Origin: Vibrio coralliirubri
GTDB taxonomy: Bacteria > Pseudomonadota > Gammaproteobacteria > Enterobacterales > Vibrionaceae
Length of the DNA stretch: 64,000 nt
Assembly: GCF_024347375.1 (NCBI RefSeq)
Contig: NZ_AP025470.1
Location: 3,410,001-3,474,000 of the forward strand
Direction: 5' to 3'
A model generated the notes under the pieces. It was not told the origin of the DNA. It did no database searches and worked only from the letters and a program-made list of their open reading frames with translations. The translations under genes and the position numbers were made by a program. This document shows positions 19,566 through 29,086 of this stretch, one piece after another (positions within the stretch are counted from its first letter, which is position 1; every line of letters starts with the position of its first letter).

Positions 19566-20690
19566 TTAGTCTTCTTTTCGAAACACAAAACGTATTAGCA
19601 CTATCGCAACACTTAGCATTCCACCAAGTAATGTACCAAGCACAACAATCAAAGCTCGTTTAGGTTTATCACGAGTAATCGGCTGTTCAACATTTTCGAG
19701 GAAACGAAAAGTTTGAAACTCAACAGTCCTATCAATCGCAAGATTATCAAGCATCTCTAGCTTTGCATCTATTTGTTGAAGGCGCGGCTCTACAACACTT
19801 AAATTTTTAACGGATTCTAGAGCTTTAACTTTGGCTTCTAGTCCCTTTGCACCCAAGTCAATACTGAATAACTCTTTCTCGTTGCCAGTTTGAATCGGTC
19901 TATCAACGCCCGCTGACTTGGCAATTTGAGCTGCGTATTTTGCTCGCTGAATTTCAACTAATAATTTATTACTTGCCTGGCTTTCTAAAATTCTTTTTTG
20001 CTGGATAAGTTCATTTTTCTTGCCATTTACTACTGCTCTTAAGTTATTAAATGCATCCTGATGAACACTAGATTCCGTTGCTTCAATATACGAGGATAGT
20101 AATTCGAAACTGCTCTCCTTAGAGGTAGTTTGAAAACTGATAGTATAAGGTGAATTATCATTCTTCTTGTCGACTTTAGAGGCTGAAATCCTATCAAACC
20201 ATTTTGCATATAGAGCTCTAACTTCATCAGCTGTCATATCTGATGCATTAGTCCCAATAGAACCATTAAACTCATGAAAATCAATACTATTATCTAAAAA
20301 AACCTTCTTATTATTAGTTGAATTAAAGGCATTCACAAAGCGCTGGAACAACACCTCTGAGTGAACCAAGCGATCTAACTCCTTATTGACAAGGACTGTG
20401 CCATCTTCTTGATAGATGTCAAAAACTGGTTGAAACTGCTTCACTTGCTGCTGGTATGCAGCTAGATTTTGAGGTTGAACTTTTGTAATTTTTGCACTAG
20501 AGGACCACCACTCTTGAGCTAGCAAAGCAAAACATATACTAGCACCCGTAAATAGAGCAGTGACCAATATTATGACTAATTTACCATCCCATAATGCTTT
20601 AAAAAGTTCTCGAAGATCAATTTTGTCATTTGAGTGGAACATTGGCGGATTTTCCGGGGAGTAAGGCTGTGGTTGACTCTGCTGCTTCAC
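19566..20690 (-). CDS. wzz: Wzz-type polysaccharide chain-length regulator
   Basis: This inner-membrane copolymerase sets the length of Wzy-made polysaccharide. It has the class 1 layout: a first membrane span (about residues 36-57 from the GTG start), a long periplasmic coiled-coil-rich domain, and a second span near the C-terminus preceded by a proline motif (DKPKRALIVVLGTLLGGML). No kinase domain is present. The frame runs to 20801, but the GTG at 20690 with GAGAG upstream gives about 374 residues and avoids the divergent MATE promoter. It lies apart from the wzx/wzy operon 13 kb away, with which it most likely works. Confidence 0.85.
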   Translation of the reverse strand: MKQQSQPQPYSPENPPMFHSNDKIDLRELFKALWDGKLVIILVTALFTGASICFALLAQEWWSSSAKITKVQPQNLAAYQQQVKQFQPVFDIYQEDGTVLVNKELDRLVHSEVLFQRFVNAFNSTNNKKVFLDNSIDFHEFNGSIGTNASDMTADEVRALYAKWFDRISASKVDKKNDNSPYTISFQTTSKESSFELLSSYIEATESSVHQDAFNNLRAVVNGKKNELIQQKRILESQASNKLLVEIQRAKYAAQIAKSAGVDRPIQTGNEKELFSIDLGAKGLEAKVKALESVKNLSVVEPRLQQIDAKLEMLDNLAIDRTVEFQTFRFLENVEQPITRDKPKRALIVVLGTLLGGMLSVAIVLIRFVFRKED

Positions 20691-20846
20691 TGTAAATCTC
20701 TCAAAACATCTAAATAAATAACGGTAGAATGCTATCACACCGTATGCTGTTAGTATTGTGTGATTTGTAAACTTTATGAAAGCGATCTTCAGACTACTCA
20801 CAATTCACTGTATCCTAACTATATTCTAGTTCAATCGGCGTTTTAC

Positions 20847-22190
20847 ATGCAAGATAGGCACGGGCTATTAACCGCCCCAATTGAGAGTACATTGCGTACC
20901 ATGACCATACCGACCATATTCGGTATGGTGGCGATCTTGATGTTTAATCTCGTCGATACCTTCTTTATCTCATTACTGGGTACACAAGCCCTTGCTGCGG
21001 TGAGCTTCACCTTTCCTATCACCTTTGCGATTAACTGCATCACCATGGGAATTGGTATCGGCCTTTCGACGTGTATTGGGCGTTTACTTGGTCAAGGCTG
21101 CGCTCAAAATGCGGCGAGATTTACCTGTCATGGATTATTACTCGCGCTACTTCTGGTCTGCTGCGCTTCCGCCGTTGGCATTATCTCACTCGAACCCTTA
21201 TTTACCTTGCTGGGTGCCGAAGCGGAGTTACTGCCTCTGATCTCTGAATACATGCTGATCTGGTATGTCACCATTCCCCTGTTAGTGATCCCAATGGCAG
21301 GCAACAGCGCTATTCGTGCCAGTGGTGATACAAAGACGCCAGCTAAAATTATGATGCTAGCAGGATTAATCAACGGCGTTCTTGACCCTTTGCTTATTTT
21401 TGGTTACGGCCCTTTTCCTGAATTAGGGATTCAAGGAGCCGCGATTGCCAGTGGTTTCAGTTGGTTTGGCGCTCTGTGTTGCTCTCTGTACATCTTGATT
21501 AAACGAGAAAAGCTTCTGGCATTACCGAATGTCAAAAACATCCTTAGCGACTGGCATCAAATACTGACCATCGGCACTCCTGCAGCACTGTCCAATGCAC
21601 TCAATCCATTAGCGGGCGCCATCATAATGATGATGTTGGCCAAACAGGGAACCGAAGCCGTTGCTGCTTATGGTGCTGCCCAGCGTATTGAATCCATTCT
21701 TATCATTGTGTTGATGTCTCTGACTTCGGCTCTTACGCCTTTCATGGCGCAGAACTTTGGTGCAAACAACCCACAACGCAGCTTTAAGGCACTGTTTCTG
21801 AGTATGCGTTTTGCTGTGATGTTCCAAGGTTTGATTTTCTTGATGATGGTGCCACTGAGCATTCCTTTAGCCGCTCTATTCTCTCAAGAAGAATCCGTAC
21901 GAGGCATCTTGTGGCATTACCTATTAGTCGTTCCCTTTAGCTATGGGTTCCAAGGTATTGTGATGATGCTGATAAGTGGGATGAATGCGATGCATCAACC
22001 ACTGAAAGCCTTTCAATGGAGCTTCATGCGTTTATTTGTCTTTACCTTGCCGTTCGCTTGGATAGGCAGCCAAATTGATGGAGTCGAAGGGCTGTTTATA
22101 GGCTTAGCTTTGGGGAACATTGTCGGCGGCGTTTCAGGGTATTGTTTTGCACTTCGTGTAAGGGCTAAAGCAGATACGGGATTCGAGTAA
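20847..22190 (+). CDS. MATE-family efflux transporter
   Basis: This 447-residue protein has 12 membrane helices in two homologous halves, the layout of Na+/H+-coupled multidrug and toxin exporters. The N-terminal half has PTIFGMVAILMFNLVDTFFI and the second has a matching segment near residue 240. The frame opens at 20760, but the ATG at 20847 gives the standard length. Its last seven codons and the stop (KADTGFE, TAA at 22188-22190) are dispersed-repeat sequence, so the native C-terminus has been replaced or extended by a repeat. Confidence 0.88.
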   Translation: MQDRHGLLTAPIESTLRTMTIPTIFGMVAILMFNLVDTFFISLLGTQALAAVSFTFPITFAINCITMGIGIGLSTCIGRLLGQGCAQNAARFTCHGLLLALLLVCCASAVGIISLEPLFTLLGAEAELLPLISEYMLIWYVTIPLLVIPMAGNSAIRASGDTKTPAKIMMLAGLINGVLDPLLIFGYGPFPELGIQGAAIASGFSWFGALCCSLYILIKREKLLALPNVKNILSDWHQILTIGTPAALSNALNPLAGAIIMMMLAKQGTEAVAAYGAAQRIESILIIVLMSLTSALTPFMAQNFGANNPQRSFKALFLSMRFAVMFQGLIFLMMVPLSIPLAALFSQEESVRGILWHYLLVVPFSYGFQGIVMMLISGMNAMHQPLKAFQWSFMRLFVFTLPFAWIGSQIDGVEGLFIGLALGNIVGGVSGYCFALRVRAKADTGFE

Positions 22191-22345
22191 TCGAGATGCG
22201 AAAAGATATAAGAGCAGATGCGAGATTCGGGTAACCGGGATACGAAAAGATATAAGAGCAGATGCGAGATTCGGGTATCGAGATTCGAAGAGCCTGAAAA
22301 GCAGGTACTAGATACAAAAAGATTAAGAGTAGATAAGAGATACTA
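22166..22345 (+). repeat. Dispersed tandem repeat array A5 (about 3 units)
   Basis: The first unit overlaps the 3' end of the MATE gene and supplies its stop codon within GATTCGAGTAATCGAG. The array ends about 27 bp before the ogt start codon, so the ogt promoter must be within or beyond it. Confidence 0.85.
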
Positions 22346-22371
22346 AAGACTATAAAGAGGGAAAACAGCCC

Positions 22372-22860
22372 ATGGAAGACACCACTTACAAAATGCTTTA
22401 TGACGCACCAATTGGCAAGATGATCATTGTGAGTAATGGTGTGTCGCTTATTGAAATTGACCATGTAAATCATGAAGAGTTAATGACTAGCAATCCAGAT
22501 GAGCTTTGCCAACTGGCGACGAAACAGTTAGATGAGTACTTTTCAGGTCAACGAACAGAATTCGATTTGCCATTAAGAGCGATAAAAGGCACGGACTTTC
22601 AAAAAGCCGCTTGGCAGGCTTTAACGACCATTCCTTATGGCGAAACCATCAGTTACGGTGAGCAAGCAAAGAGAATGGACAACCCAAAAGCCGTAAGGGC
22701 AGTCGGTGGTGCGAACGGCAAGAACCCATTTAGTATCGTTATTCCCTGCCATAGAGTCATCGGCGCGAATGGGACATTAACCGGCTACACCGGCGGCATG
22801 AACCGCAAAGAATGGTTACTGGATTTTGAACTCTCCATATTAAAGAAAACCAACAAATAA
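22372..22860 (+). CDS. ogt: Methylated-DNA--[protein]-cysteine S-methyltransferase
   Basis: This suicide enzyme removes O6-methyl groups from guanine (and O4-methylthymine) onto its own cysteine. The 162-residue protein has the active-site motif IPCHRVIG (Cys near residue 128), the HTH DNA-binding region before it (GETISYGEQAKRMDNPKAVR) and the NGKNPFSIVIPCH stretch. The length fits Ogt rather than the two-domain Ada. It begins within 30 bp of repeat array A5. Confidence 0.94.
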   Translation: MEDTTYKMLYDAPIGKMIIVSNGVSLIEIDHVNHEELMTSNPDELCQLATKQLDEYFSGQRTEFDLPLRAIKGTDFQKAAWQALTTIPYGETISYGEQAKRMDNPKAVRAVGGANGKNPFSIVIPCHRVIGANGTLTGYTGGMNRKEWLLDFELSILKKTNK

Positions 22861-22863
22861 CCT

Positions 22864-22980
22864 CACGTCATTCCCTACAGCGAGGCACGCGTGATAGGGA
22901 ATCTCTCTTTATGTTGAACACCGAATATGACAAGTAATACGTGGCATGGGATTCCAGATATTTCGTTCCTCAATTCTGGA
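22864..22980. repeat. Pair of REP-like hairpins (ATTCCCTA and ATTCCAGA types)
   Basis: One hairpin reads TCATTCCCTACAGCGAGG and closes with TGATAGGGAAT (22867-22904). The second runs from GATTCCAGA to TCTGGAATGAC (22950-22988 region). The same two modules occur in opposite order at 43838-43941, so they form a dispersed intergenic palindrome family distinct from the GCAGATGCG repeat. Confidence 0.65.
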
Positions 22981-22991
22981 ATGACAGTCTA

Positions 22992-23200
22992 GAGCAGATG
23001 AGAGTAACGAGATGCGAATATATAACAGCTCTCATTCTGTTAGTGACCCGCTTACTCGTATCATGCACCAGCCCTTAAGCTCTTCGCATCTCGCTTACCC
23101 GTATCCCGTATCTGCCCTTAAGCTCTTCGCATCTCGTTTACCCATACCACCCATCTGCTCTTAAGCTCTTCGAATCCCGTTTACTCGTATCTCGCATCTA
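22992..23200 (-). repeat. Dispersed tandem repeat array A6 (about 3-4 units)
   Basis: Minus-oriented units (AGCTCTTCGCATCTCGCTTA, then CCGTATCCCGTATCTGCCC) lie just beyond the gpmI terminator, in the same sense as gpmI. The first 40 bp include a short plus-oriented partial unit. Confidence 0.82.
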
Positions 23201-23201
23201 T

Positions 23202-23232
23202 AAAAAAGCCCGCACTTTGAAGTGCGGGCTTT
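23202..23232 (-). terminator. gpmI terminator
   Basis: AAAGCCCGCACT and AGTGCGGGCTTT form a perfect 12-bp stem with a 4-nt loop and a run of six A on the plus strand, so T on the transcript of gpmI. Confidence 0.92.
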
Positions 23233-23273
23233 CAAAATCGTTAAAGCTCAACGTGAACCGCTGAGCCAAACAA

Positions 23274-24806
23274 TTATTTAACGATCACATCACCTGACAT
23301 TTCAGCCGGGATTGCGATACCAGACAGAGAAAGCATCGTTGGCGCTAAATCAGACAGTTTACCGCCCTCTTTGAACTCAACGTCTTTGTTGCCCACGTAG
23401 ATAAGTGGCACTGGTAGATTAGTGTGTGCAGTGTGGATGCCGCCCGTTTCTGGGTTTACCATCATTTCCGCGTTACCGTGGTCTGCAGTGATAAGCAGTT
23501 GACCGTCAGCTTCTTTGATTGCTTCAACTACTTTGCCCAGACATTCGTCTAGCGACTCTACCGCTTTAACCGCTGCATCGTAAACGCCAGTGTGGCCAAC
23601 CATGTCACAGTTAGGGAAGTTACAAACGATCGCGTCGTATTTGCCGCCTTTGATTGCAGCAACAAGCTTTTCAGTCAGCTCTGGCGCGCTCATTTCTGGC
23701 TGCAGGTCGTACGTTGCTACTTTTGGAGAAGCAACAAGCTGACGTTCTTCGCCTTCAAACTCATCTTCTTTACCGCCGTTGAAGAAGAAAGTCACGTGCG
23801 CGTATTTCTCTGTTTCAGAGATACGTAGCTGCGTTTTACCTTCTTTCGATAGCCACTCACCGTATGTGTTCTCTAGAGAAGCCGGTGGGAATGCACATAG
23901 AAGAGGAATATCTGCTGCGTATTGAGTTAGCATCACGAAATCGATCGCTGGGAATACGTTACGAGCAAAACCGTCGAAATCAGGAACGAATGCACGTGTG
24001 ATTTCACGAGCACGGTCGGCACGGTAGTTCATGAAGATAACCGCATCGCCATCAACGATAGCGGCAGACTCTTCACCTTCTGCTTTAATTTCAGTCGCTT
24101 TCACGAACTCATCGTTTTCGTCACGAGCGTAAGCCGCTTCTAGGCCAGCTACTGCAGTGTCGAATGTGAACTCAGCTTTTGCTTGAGTCAGCAGGTCGTA
24201 AGATTCTTGAACGCGGTCCCAGTTGTTATCACGGTCCATTGCGTAGTAACGACCAATAAGAGAAGCCACACGGCCTTTACCTAGCTTAGCGAACAGCTCT
24301 TGGAAGCGTGCCAGTGTGTTTTCTGCGCTACGTGGCGGCGTATCACGGCCGTCTAGGAATGCGTGTAGGTAGATTTTCTCTGCGCCACGCTCTGCTGCCA
24401 TTTCAACGGCTGCGTAGATGTGGTCTTCATGAGAGTGAACGCCACCTGGAGACATAAGACCCATGATGTGAACCGCTTTCTCAGCTTTAACCGCTTTGTC
24501 GATAGCGTTCACTAGCGTTTCAGTTTGGCCGAACTCGCCGTCTGAAATTGACTTAGTAATACGAGTAAGATCTTGGTATACCACGCGACCCGCACCAATG
24601 TTGGTGTGACCCACTTCAGAGTTACCCATTTGGCCATCAGGTAGGCCTACATCTAAGCCAGAAGCCGAGATTAGCGTGTTAGGTTGGTTAGCAATAAGAC
24701 CGTCTAATACAGGAGTATTAGCGTTCGCGATAGCGTTGTCTTGGTTGTCTTCACGGTAACCGTAACCGTCAAGGATCACTAGAGCCATTGGCTTCTTAGC
24801 TGACAT
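23274..24806 (-). CDS. gpmI: 2,3-bisphosphoglycerate-independent phosphoglycerate mutase
   Basis: This Mn2+-dependent glycolytic enzyme interconverts 3- and 2-phosphoglycerate. It is 510 residues from the chosen ATG. The N-terminal [13 protein letters not shown] supplies a metal-binding Asp, [19 protein letters not shown] contains the phosphorylated Ser near residue 62, and [11 protein letters not shown] near 440 carries metal ligands. A start six codons upstream (24824) is possible, but the ATG at 24806 has GAGGTC at good spacing and the family's usual N-terminus. Confidence 0.97.
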   Translation of the reverse strand: MSAKKPMALVILDGYGYREDNQDNAIANANTPVLDGLIANQPNTLISASGLDVGLPDGQMGNSEVGHTNIGAGRVVYQDLTRITKSISDGEFGQTETLVNAIDKAVKAEKAVHIMGLMSPGGVHSHEDHIYAAVEMAAERGAEKIYLHAFLDGRDTPPRSAENTLARFQELFAKLGKGRVASLIGRYYAMDRDNNWDRVQESYDLLTQAKAEFTFDTAVAGLEAAYARDENDEFVKATEIKAEGEESAAIVDGDAVIFMNYRADRAREITRAFVPDFDGFARNVFPAIDFVMLTQYAADIPLLCAFPPASLENTYGEWLSKEGKTQLRISETEKYAHVTFFFNGGKEDEFEGEERQLVASPKVATYDLQPEMSAPELTEKLVAAIKGGKYDAIVCNFPNCDMVGHTGVYDAAVKAVESLDECLGKVVEAIKEADGQLLITADHGNAEMMVNPETGGIHTAHTNLPVPLIYVGNKDVEFKEGGKLSDLAPTMLSLSGIAIPAEMSGDVIVK

Positions 24807-25157
24807 AGGACTGACCTCGTTCAATTCAAAATAAATCGGTATAAAAACAAATTAGCGTAATTTTACTACAGTTTACAGTCAAAACTGTAGTGGAAGATCA
24901 AGAAAGGGCGCAGGTAGGATGATCGAATGTGAAAAAAAGCGTCATTTTGTATGAAAGGCCTATATAAAGCTTGAACAATAATATTGGCTACAACTTAGTG
25001 ATCATCATTCTTAATTAACATCAAATTACATACTAAAACCGAATGTCACGCTCAAAATGCACCGAATAAAGCATACTCAACCAAGTGTACATATGGATGA
25101 TTTTAGCGTAAGCTACACGCAATTAAAATTCCTACAAAAAACTGGCTAGAGTTCATT
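24807..25157. promoter_or_regulatory. Divergent gpmI / wecA-like intergenic region
   Basis: This 351-bp AT-rich stretch contains the promoters of both flanking genes. I could not identify a convincing -10/-35 pair, an ops element or a small gene in it. Confidence 0.35.
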
Positions 25158-26222
25158 ATGTTATTAGAGCTATCATTTGTTGGCTTCTTCTCCTTTTCCT
25201 CACTATTTTTGATGCGAAAAGTAGCGAAAGCCGTTGGCTTGGTGGATAAACCCAACGAAAGAAAGTTGCATAATGGTGCGATCCCACTGGTCGGTGGCAT
25301 TGCTATTAGCTTATCCATAGGCCAGTTCCTCGTCACGCACCCCGATGTGATCCCCCATAGCCAGCTCTTTTTGGCCTCTATCGCAGCGCTGATTTTTATC
25401 GGCGCGCTTGATGACAAATTCGATATCAGCTTCAAGATTCGCCTTGTAGTTCAAGCGATCCTCTCCATTTGCATGATGTATTTCGCCGATATCCGACTAG
25501 AAAACATTGGTAACCTCTTTGGGACCGGAGAGCTGCATCTAGGGTTTCTTAGCCCTGTAGTCACGGTACTTGCTGTGATTGGTGCTATCAATGCGTTCAA
25601 TATGGTCGATGGCATTGATGGCCTGTTAGGTGGCCTTGCGATTGTGACCTTTGCGGGTATCGCCATTTTGCTTAAAATCGACAGTCAACACGGCCTGGCT
25701 TACTTGTGTGCTGTATTTATTGCCGCGACGATTCCCTATATTTTAATGAACCTCGGTATTCTTGGGCGTGCGCGTAAGGTTTTTATGGGCGATGCAGGCA
25801 GCATGATGATCGGCTTTACTGTGATTTGGCTACTGTTAGGCGCAAGCCAAGACCCATCAGAAGCCATGATACGACCGATCACTGCATTGTGGTTGATTGC
25901 TGTCCCGCTGATGGATATGGCCGCTATCATGTTTAGACGTGTGCGCCGCGGTGACTCCCCTTTCAAGCCCGACCGTGAGCACCTACACCATATTTTCCAA
26001 CGCCTTGGTTATACATCGCGTCAAACGCTCGCCATCATTTGTGCTATCGCAAGTAGCTTTGCAGGCTTCGGTATCTACGGTGAATTCCTAGCGATAGCTG
26101 AATCGACCATGTTCATCCTGTTTATGATTTGTTTTGCTTCATACACTGTAGCCATGAGCTATGTTTGGCGCATCACCAGCTGGATTAGAAGTTTGCGTAA
26201 CCTTCCAGAGAAAGTCTACTAG
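25158..26222 (+). CDS. wecA: WecA-type undecaprenyl-phosphate N-acetylhexosamine-1-phosphate transferase (paralogue 1)
   Basis: This polytopic enzyme starts lipid-linked glycan synthesis by moving GlcNAc-1-P (or a related sugar-P) from UDP-sugar to undecaprenyl phosphate. The 354-residue protein has about 11 membrane helices. Family motifs are present: DDKFDISFKIRL near residue 78, NAFNMVDGIDGLLGGL near 145 and a MGDAGSMMIGF loop near 208, with HHIFQRLGYTSRQ near the C-terminus. It is alone on the plus strand and converges with a second WecA-like gene. The first M could lie a few codons off; the start at 25158 gives a normal membrane N-terminus. Confidence 0.88.
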   Translation: MLLELSFVGFFSFSSLFLMRKVAKAVGLVDKPNERKLHNGAIPLVGGIAISLSIGQFLVTHPDVIPHSQLFLASIAALIFIGALDDKFDISFKIRLVVQAILSICMMYFADIRLENIGNLFGTGELHLGFLSPVVTVLAVIGAINAFNMVDGIDGLLGGLAIVTFAGIAILLKIDSQHGLAYLCAVFIAATIPYILMNLGILGRARKVFMGDAGSMMIGFTVIWLLLGASQDPSEAMIRPITALWLIAVPLMDMAAIMFRRVRRGDSPFKPDREHLHHIFQRLGYTSRQTLAIICAIASSFAGFGIYGEFLAIAESTMFILFMICFASYTVAMSYVWRITSWIRSLRNLPEKVY

Positions 26223-26307
26223 TGATTAACAGTGTATTAATGGTTTAGTTTCCAGAAAGTACGTTCAATGAACGAGCTTTCAAGTCAAAACTTCTCAAGC
26301 TAAACGC

Positions 26308-26345
26308 AAAAAGGGCCCAACCTCGTATTGAGATTGGGCCCTTTT
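26308..26345. terminator. Bidirectional terminator between the wecA paralogues
   Basis: AAAGGGCCCAACCT and AGATTGGGCCCTTTT form a long GC-rich stem with T-tracts on both strands, between two convergent genes. Confidence 0.88.
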
Positions 26346-26494
26346 GCTCATTATAGCTTGAGTTATGGCAACCAGAAAACTGAATGGGCTAATCATCAAC
26401 AACAACAGACAACGATGAATGAAACAGGCGATAAGGGAAGCTAACTGCCGCTGCTATAAACATGAGAATGCTGGTAGTTCTTCACTCCATCACC

Positions 26495-27598
26495 TTATAA
26501 TACTGCAGCTTCCTCAGATGTCTTTTCCTCTAGCTTCTTCCATTTTCTTACTATCTTCGCCATCTTAAACGAGTGCGTCATCGCGTAAGTGTGGAATGTG
26601 AAACACGCCATAATGGTGTAGAACATGATGTATTCTGGCACTTGGAAGTATTCGCCCAATAACCCCAACTTTGAGTACAGCAACTGCACCAAACAGATCA
26701 CCACTAACGACTCACGAGGAGTAAAGCCGATACGCTGCATAATATGGTGAAAATGCTCGCGATCCGGTTTAAACGGAGAATGCCCCTTACGAATCCGACG
26801 AATCATAATGGCCATCATATCAATCAAAGGCACTGCGATTAGCCACAAGGCGGTGACAGGGCGAATAATATAAGGCCCCTCTTGAGACTGCGTACCACCA
26901 ATCAACACCCAAATCACAATAAAGCCGATCATCATGCTACCTGCATCGCCCATAAACACTTTACGCAGTTTGCCAAAATACCCTAAATTGAACAGAACAA
27001 AGGGTAATAAGATCACCACCATCACAGCCATAAAAAAGGTGTAAAACTCGAGTTCATAAGCAAAGAACACCACACCTAACGATGCAAACACCACCATGCT
27101 TAAGCCACCCAGCAGCCCATCAATACCATCGACCATGTTAAAGGCATTAATGGCACCGATCACAGCGATGACAGTAACGATGCTATCAACCACGATAGGG
27201 AAATCCAGCACACCCAATCCGAACACATTACCGACATGAGAGAGGGTTAACCCCGTATAGTTCATGATGATCAAAGCTAAGATGGCTTGCACGCCCATTC
27301 GGAGCTTAAAACTGATATCAAAGCGGTCGTCGGCCACCCCAATCAATACCAGTACCGTTAAGCACGCCGCCGCTATCTCAACCCTCTTGAACTCAGCCGC
27401 ATTCACGTAAAGGAAGTACAACACAGTAATGCAAAGAGAGATGCCTCCCACCAGAGGAACCACACCTTCATGATGTTTTCTGGCATTCGGTTTATCGACC
27501 AAGCCAATGGCGTAGCCCACTTTACGCATGCAGTACAATACAGCAAAGGAGAGAAAGAAGAACATGGAGAGTTCGATAAGGTAATCAAACAGTGACAT
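26495..27598 (-). CDS. WecA-type initiating transferase (paralogue 2), end of O-antigen operon
   Basis: This 367-residue paralogue of the gene at 25158 shares its motifs (DDRFDISFKLRMGVQAIL, NAFNMVDGIDGLLGGL, MGDAGSMMIGF, HHIMQRIGFTPRE) and about 11 membrane helices. It is the last gene of the minus-strand polysaccharide operon, 285 bp after the WbuB-like transferase and separated from it by a terminator-like hairpin, so it may have its own promoter. It probably primes the FucNAc-containing repeat unit with GlcNAc-P or a similar sugar. Confidence 0.87.
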   Translation of the reverse strand: MSLFDYLIELSMFFFLSFAVLYCMRKVGYAIGLVDKPNARKHHEGVVPLVGGISLCITVLYFLYVNAAEFKRVEIAAACLTVLVLIGVADDRFDISFKLRMGVQAILALIIMNYTGLTLSHVGNVFGLGVLDFPIVVDSIVTVIAVIGAINAFNMVDGIDGLLGGLSMVVFASLGVVFFAYELEFYTFFMAVMVVILLPFVLFNLGYFGKLRKVFMGDAGSMMIGFIVIWVLIGGTQSQEGPYIIRPVTALWLIAVPLIDMMAIMIRRIRKGHSPFKPDREHFHHIMQRIGFTPRESLVVICLVQLLYSKLGLLGEYFQVPEYIMFYTIMACFTFHTYAMTHSFKMAKIVRKWKKLEEKTSEEAAVL

Positions 27599-27749
27599 GG
27601 GTTTAAGCCTTTTTTGGTTATTGTATTTCCGCTATTATTGAGTAGCTATGAATGAGAAGCGGTTTTGAACTTGCGTGGTACTGAAAGAAGGCAGCGCTCC
27701 CTAGTAAGCCAAGAGCTCTCACCTATTGGGAAGGATCAACATAAAGTAA

Positions 27750-27800
27750 AACCGTCTCAATTTAGTCTCAGCACTGGGACGGTCATCCGACTAAATTGCC
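27750..27800 (+). terminator. Plus-strand hairpin with T-tract, no gene upstream
   Basis: AATTTAGTC and GACTAAATT, extended by CCGT/GCCG arms, enclose a loop of about 21 nt and are followed by GTTTTTATTAT. No protein gene ends here on the plus strand, so it could terminate a short untranslated RNA starting near 27660, or be a coincidental structure. Confidence 0.4.
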
Positions 27801-27811
27801 GTTTTTATTAT

Positions 27812-27846
27812 AAAAAAAGAAGATCGCGAAGGATCCTATCTTTTAC
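27812..27846 (-). terminator. Terminator after WbuB-like gene
   Basis: On the minus strand, AAGATAGGATC, loop CTTCGC, then GATCTTC is followed by seven T. It lies 38 bp past the stop codon and partly insulates the downstream wecA-like gene. Confidence 0.6.
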
Positions 27847-27865
27847 ATAAGACTATTGGGAATAG

Positions 27866-27905
27866 ACTCAACGACTCAACGACTCAACGACTCAACGACT
27901 CAACG
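27866..27905. repeat. 8-bp microsatellite, five perfect ACTCAACG units
   Basis: Five identical 8-bp copies are followed by one degenerate copy (ATTGAACG). The array overlaps the last codons and the stop codon of the WbuB-like gene, which reads GTT GAG TCG TTG AGT CGT TGA through it. Confidence 0.92.
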
Positions 27906-29086
27906 ATTGAACGCGCTATATTCCCTACTGCAAATTCTTTCTTCAGTAACTGATAGCCTGAATCTCCGATACTCTTTCTTAACTCTACATCACTTTGTAG
28001 TTTGCTCGCATTTTCAAAGAAAACACCATCGTCGCCATTAACACTAATCAACCCGGCATGATTTGCATTCACTAAATCCATTAAGTCGTTCCCTTTATTC
28101 ACACTACCTAAGATGGGCAATGACTGAACCATATACCCTAGTAGTTTGCCAGGGAAATTATGAGCACTGTGCTGGGCAGATAAAGAAAAGAGTCCTACAT
28201 CGACTTGAGCTAGAATATCTTTGAATTCAGTTTGAGAGACGGAAGGTAGATAAGAGCAATTGGTTAAACCCCACTCTTTCATTAAGTTATTTACTAACTT
28301 AACTTCGTCACCCTGTCCTAGAAAAAGAAAGTGCGCTTTATCGAAGCATTGCATACTTTTAGCTAGGCGCATCAAGTTCGCCATATCCTGAGCGTGACCG
28401 ATATTACCACCATAAAAATAAATGACTTCGTCATTCAATCCTAATCGTTCTCTCAAGTTGCTTACCTTATCTGGAAGGTAGTGAGGGGAGAGGTTGGCCC
28501 AATTTCGCAGTATAGTGGTTGGATAGCGCAACTCAGTATTAGAATTGAATATCTCTAGATTTTTTTCCGACATAACGCCAATGGTATCGGCTTGGCGATA
28601 AGAAAAAGATTCAAAAAACCTAAAGTAACGCTCAATTAAAGAGCCTTCTTTCATCAAACCCGAGTCAATAGCCCATTTTGGGAAAAAATCACGTAAAACG
28701 AGATAGCTATTGCACTGGCAGCACTTTTTCAGCTTTGATACCAATGATCCGAAGAAAATTGATGGGGAATAGTAAACAACCCCATCAAATGTATCTTTAT
28801 CGACTTTACCTTGAATTGCACACCAAGCTCTATGGGAAAGCAGCGTTTCGTTTATCGCTCGCTTGACCTTAGGGACATCCTTAATTTGGCCAGAACGAAA
28901 GCGCCAAACTATGACGCCTTCTAGTTTATCTTCAATAAAACTTGGCTTATCTTTATCAAAGTGAGGGGTGATAACCGTGCCTTCATGCCCTTGCGCTATT
29001 AACTCTAGAGCAAGTTCATGCATCATCTTTGACCCAACACGTGTACTGTGGGGCAAATAATCGTCAACGATTAACGCTAATCTCAT
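27884..29086 (-). CDS. wbuB: GT4-family glycosyltransferase, WbuB-like (probable L-FucNAc transferase)
   Basis: This 400-residue GT-B enzyme has an N-terminal acceptor domain (DDYLPHSTRVGSKMMHELAL near residues 8-27) and a C-terminal donor domain (VIYFYGGNIGHAQDMANLMR near 225-245). WbuB-type enzymes add N-acetyl-L-fucosamine and are usually found next to fnlABC, as here, so this is the likely function. It overlaps fnlC by one base. The C-terminus is coded by a microsatellite (27866-27905). Confidence 0.82.
   Translation of the reverse strand: MRLALIVDDYLPHSTRVGSKMMHELALELIAQGHEGTVITPHFDKDKPSFIEDKLEGVIVWRFRSGQIKDVPKVKRAINETLLSHRAWCAIQGKVDKDTFDGVVYYSPSIFFGSLVSKLKKCCQCNSYLVLRDFFPKWAIDSGLMKEGSLIERYFRFFESFSYRQADTIGVMSEKNLEIFNSNTELRYPTTILRNWANLSPHYLPDKVSNLRERLGLNDEVIYFYGGNIGHAQDMANLMRLAKSMQCFDKAHFLFLGQGDEVKLVNNLMKEWGLTNCSYLPSVSQTEFKDILAQVDVGLFSLSAQHSAHNFPGKLLGYMVQSLPILGSVNKGNDLMDLVNANHAGLISVNGDDGVFFENASKLQSDVELRKSIGDSGYQLLKKEFAVGNIARSIVESLSR

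Noticed and set aside
27866..27905. Phase-variable on/off switch of the WbuB-like gene
   Set aside because: The repeat is at the very 3' end and the frame stops within three units, so changes in copy number would not turn the gene off.
27665..28041. Two 61-codon plus-strand frames
   Set aside because: One covers the hairpin region and the other the microsatellite and the reverse of the WbuB-like gene; neither has support.
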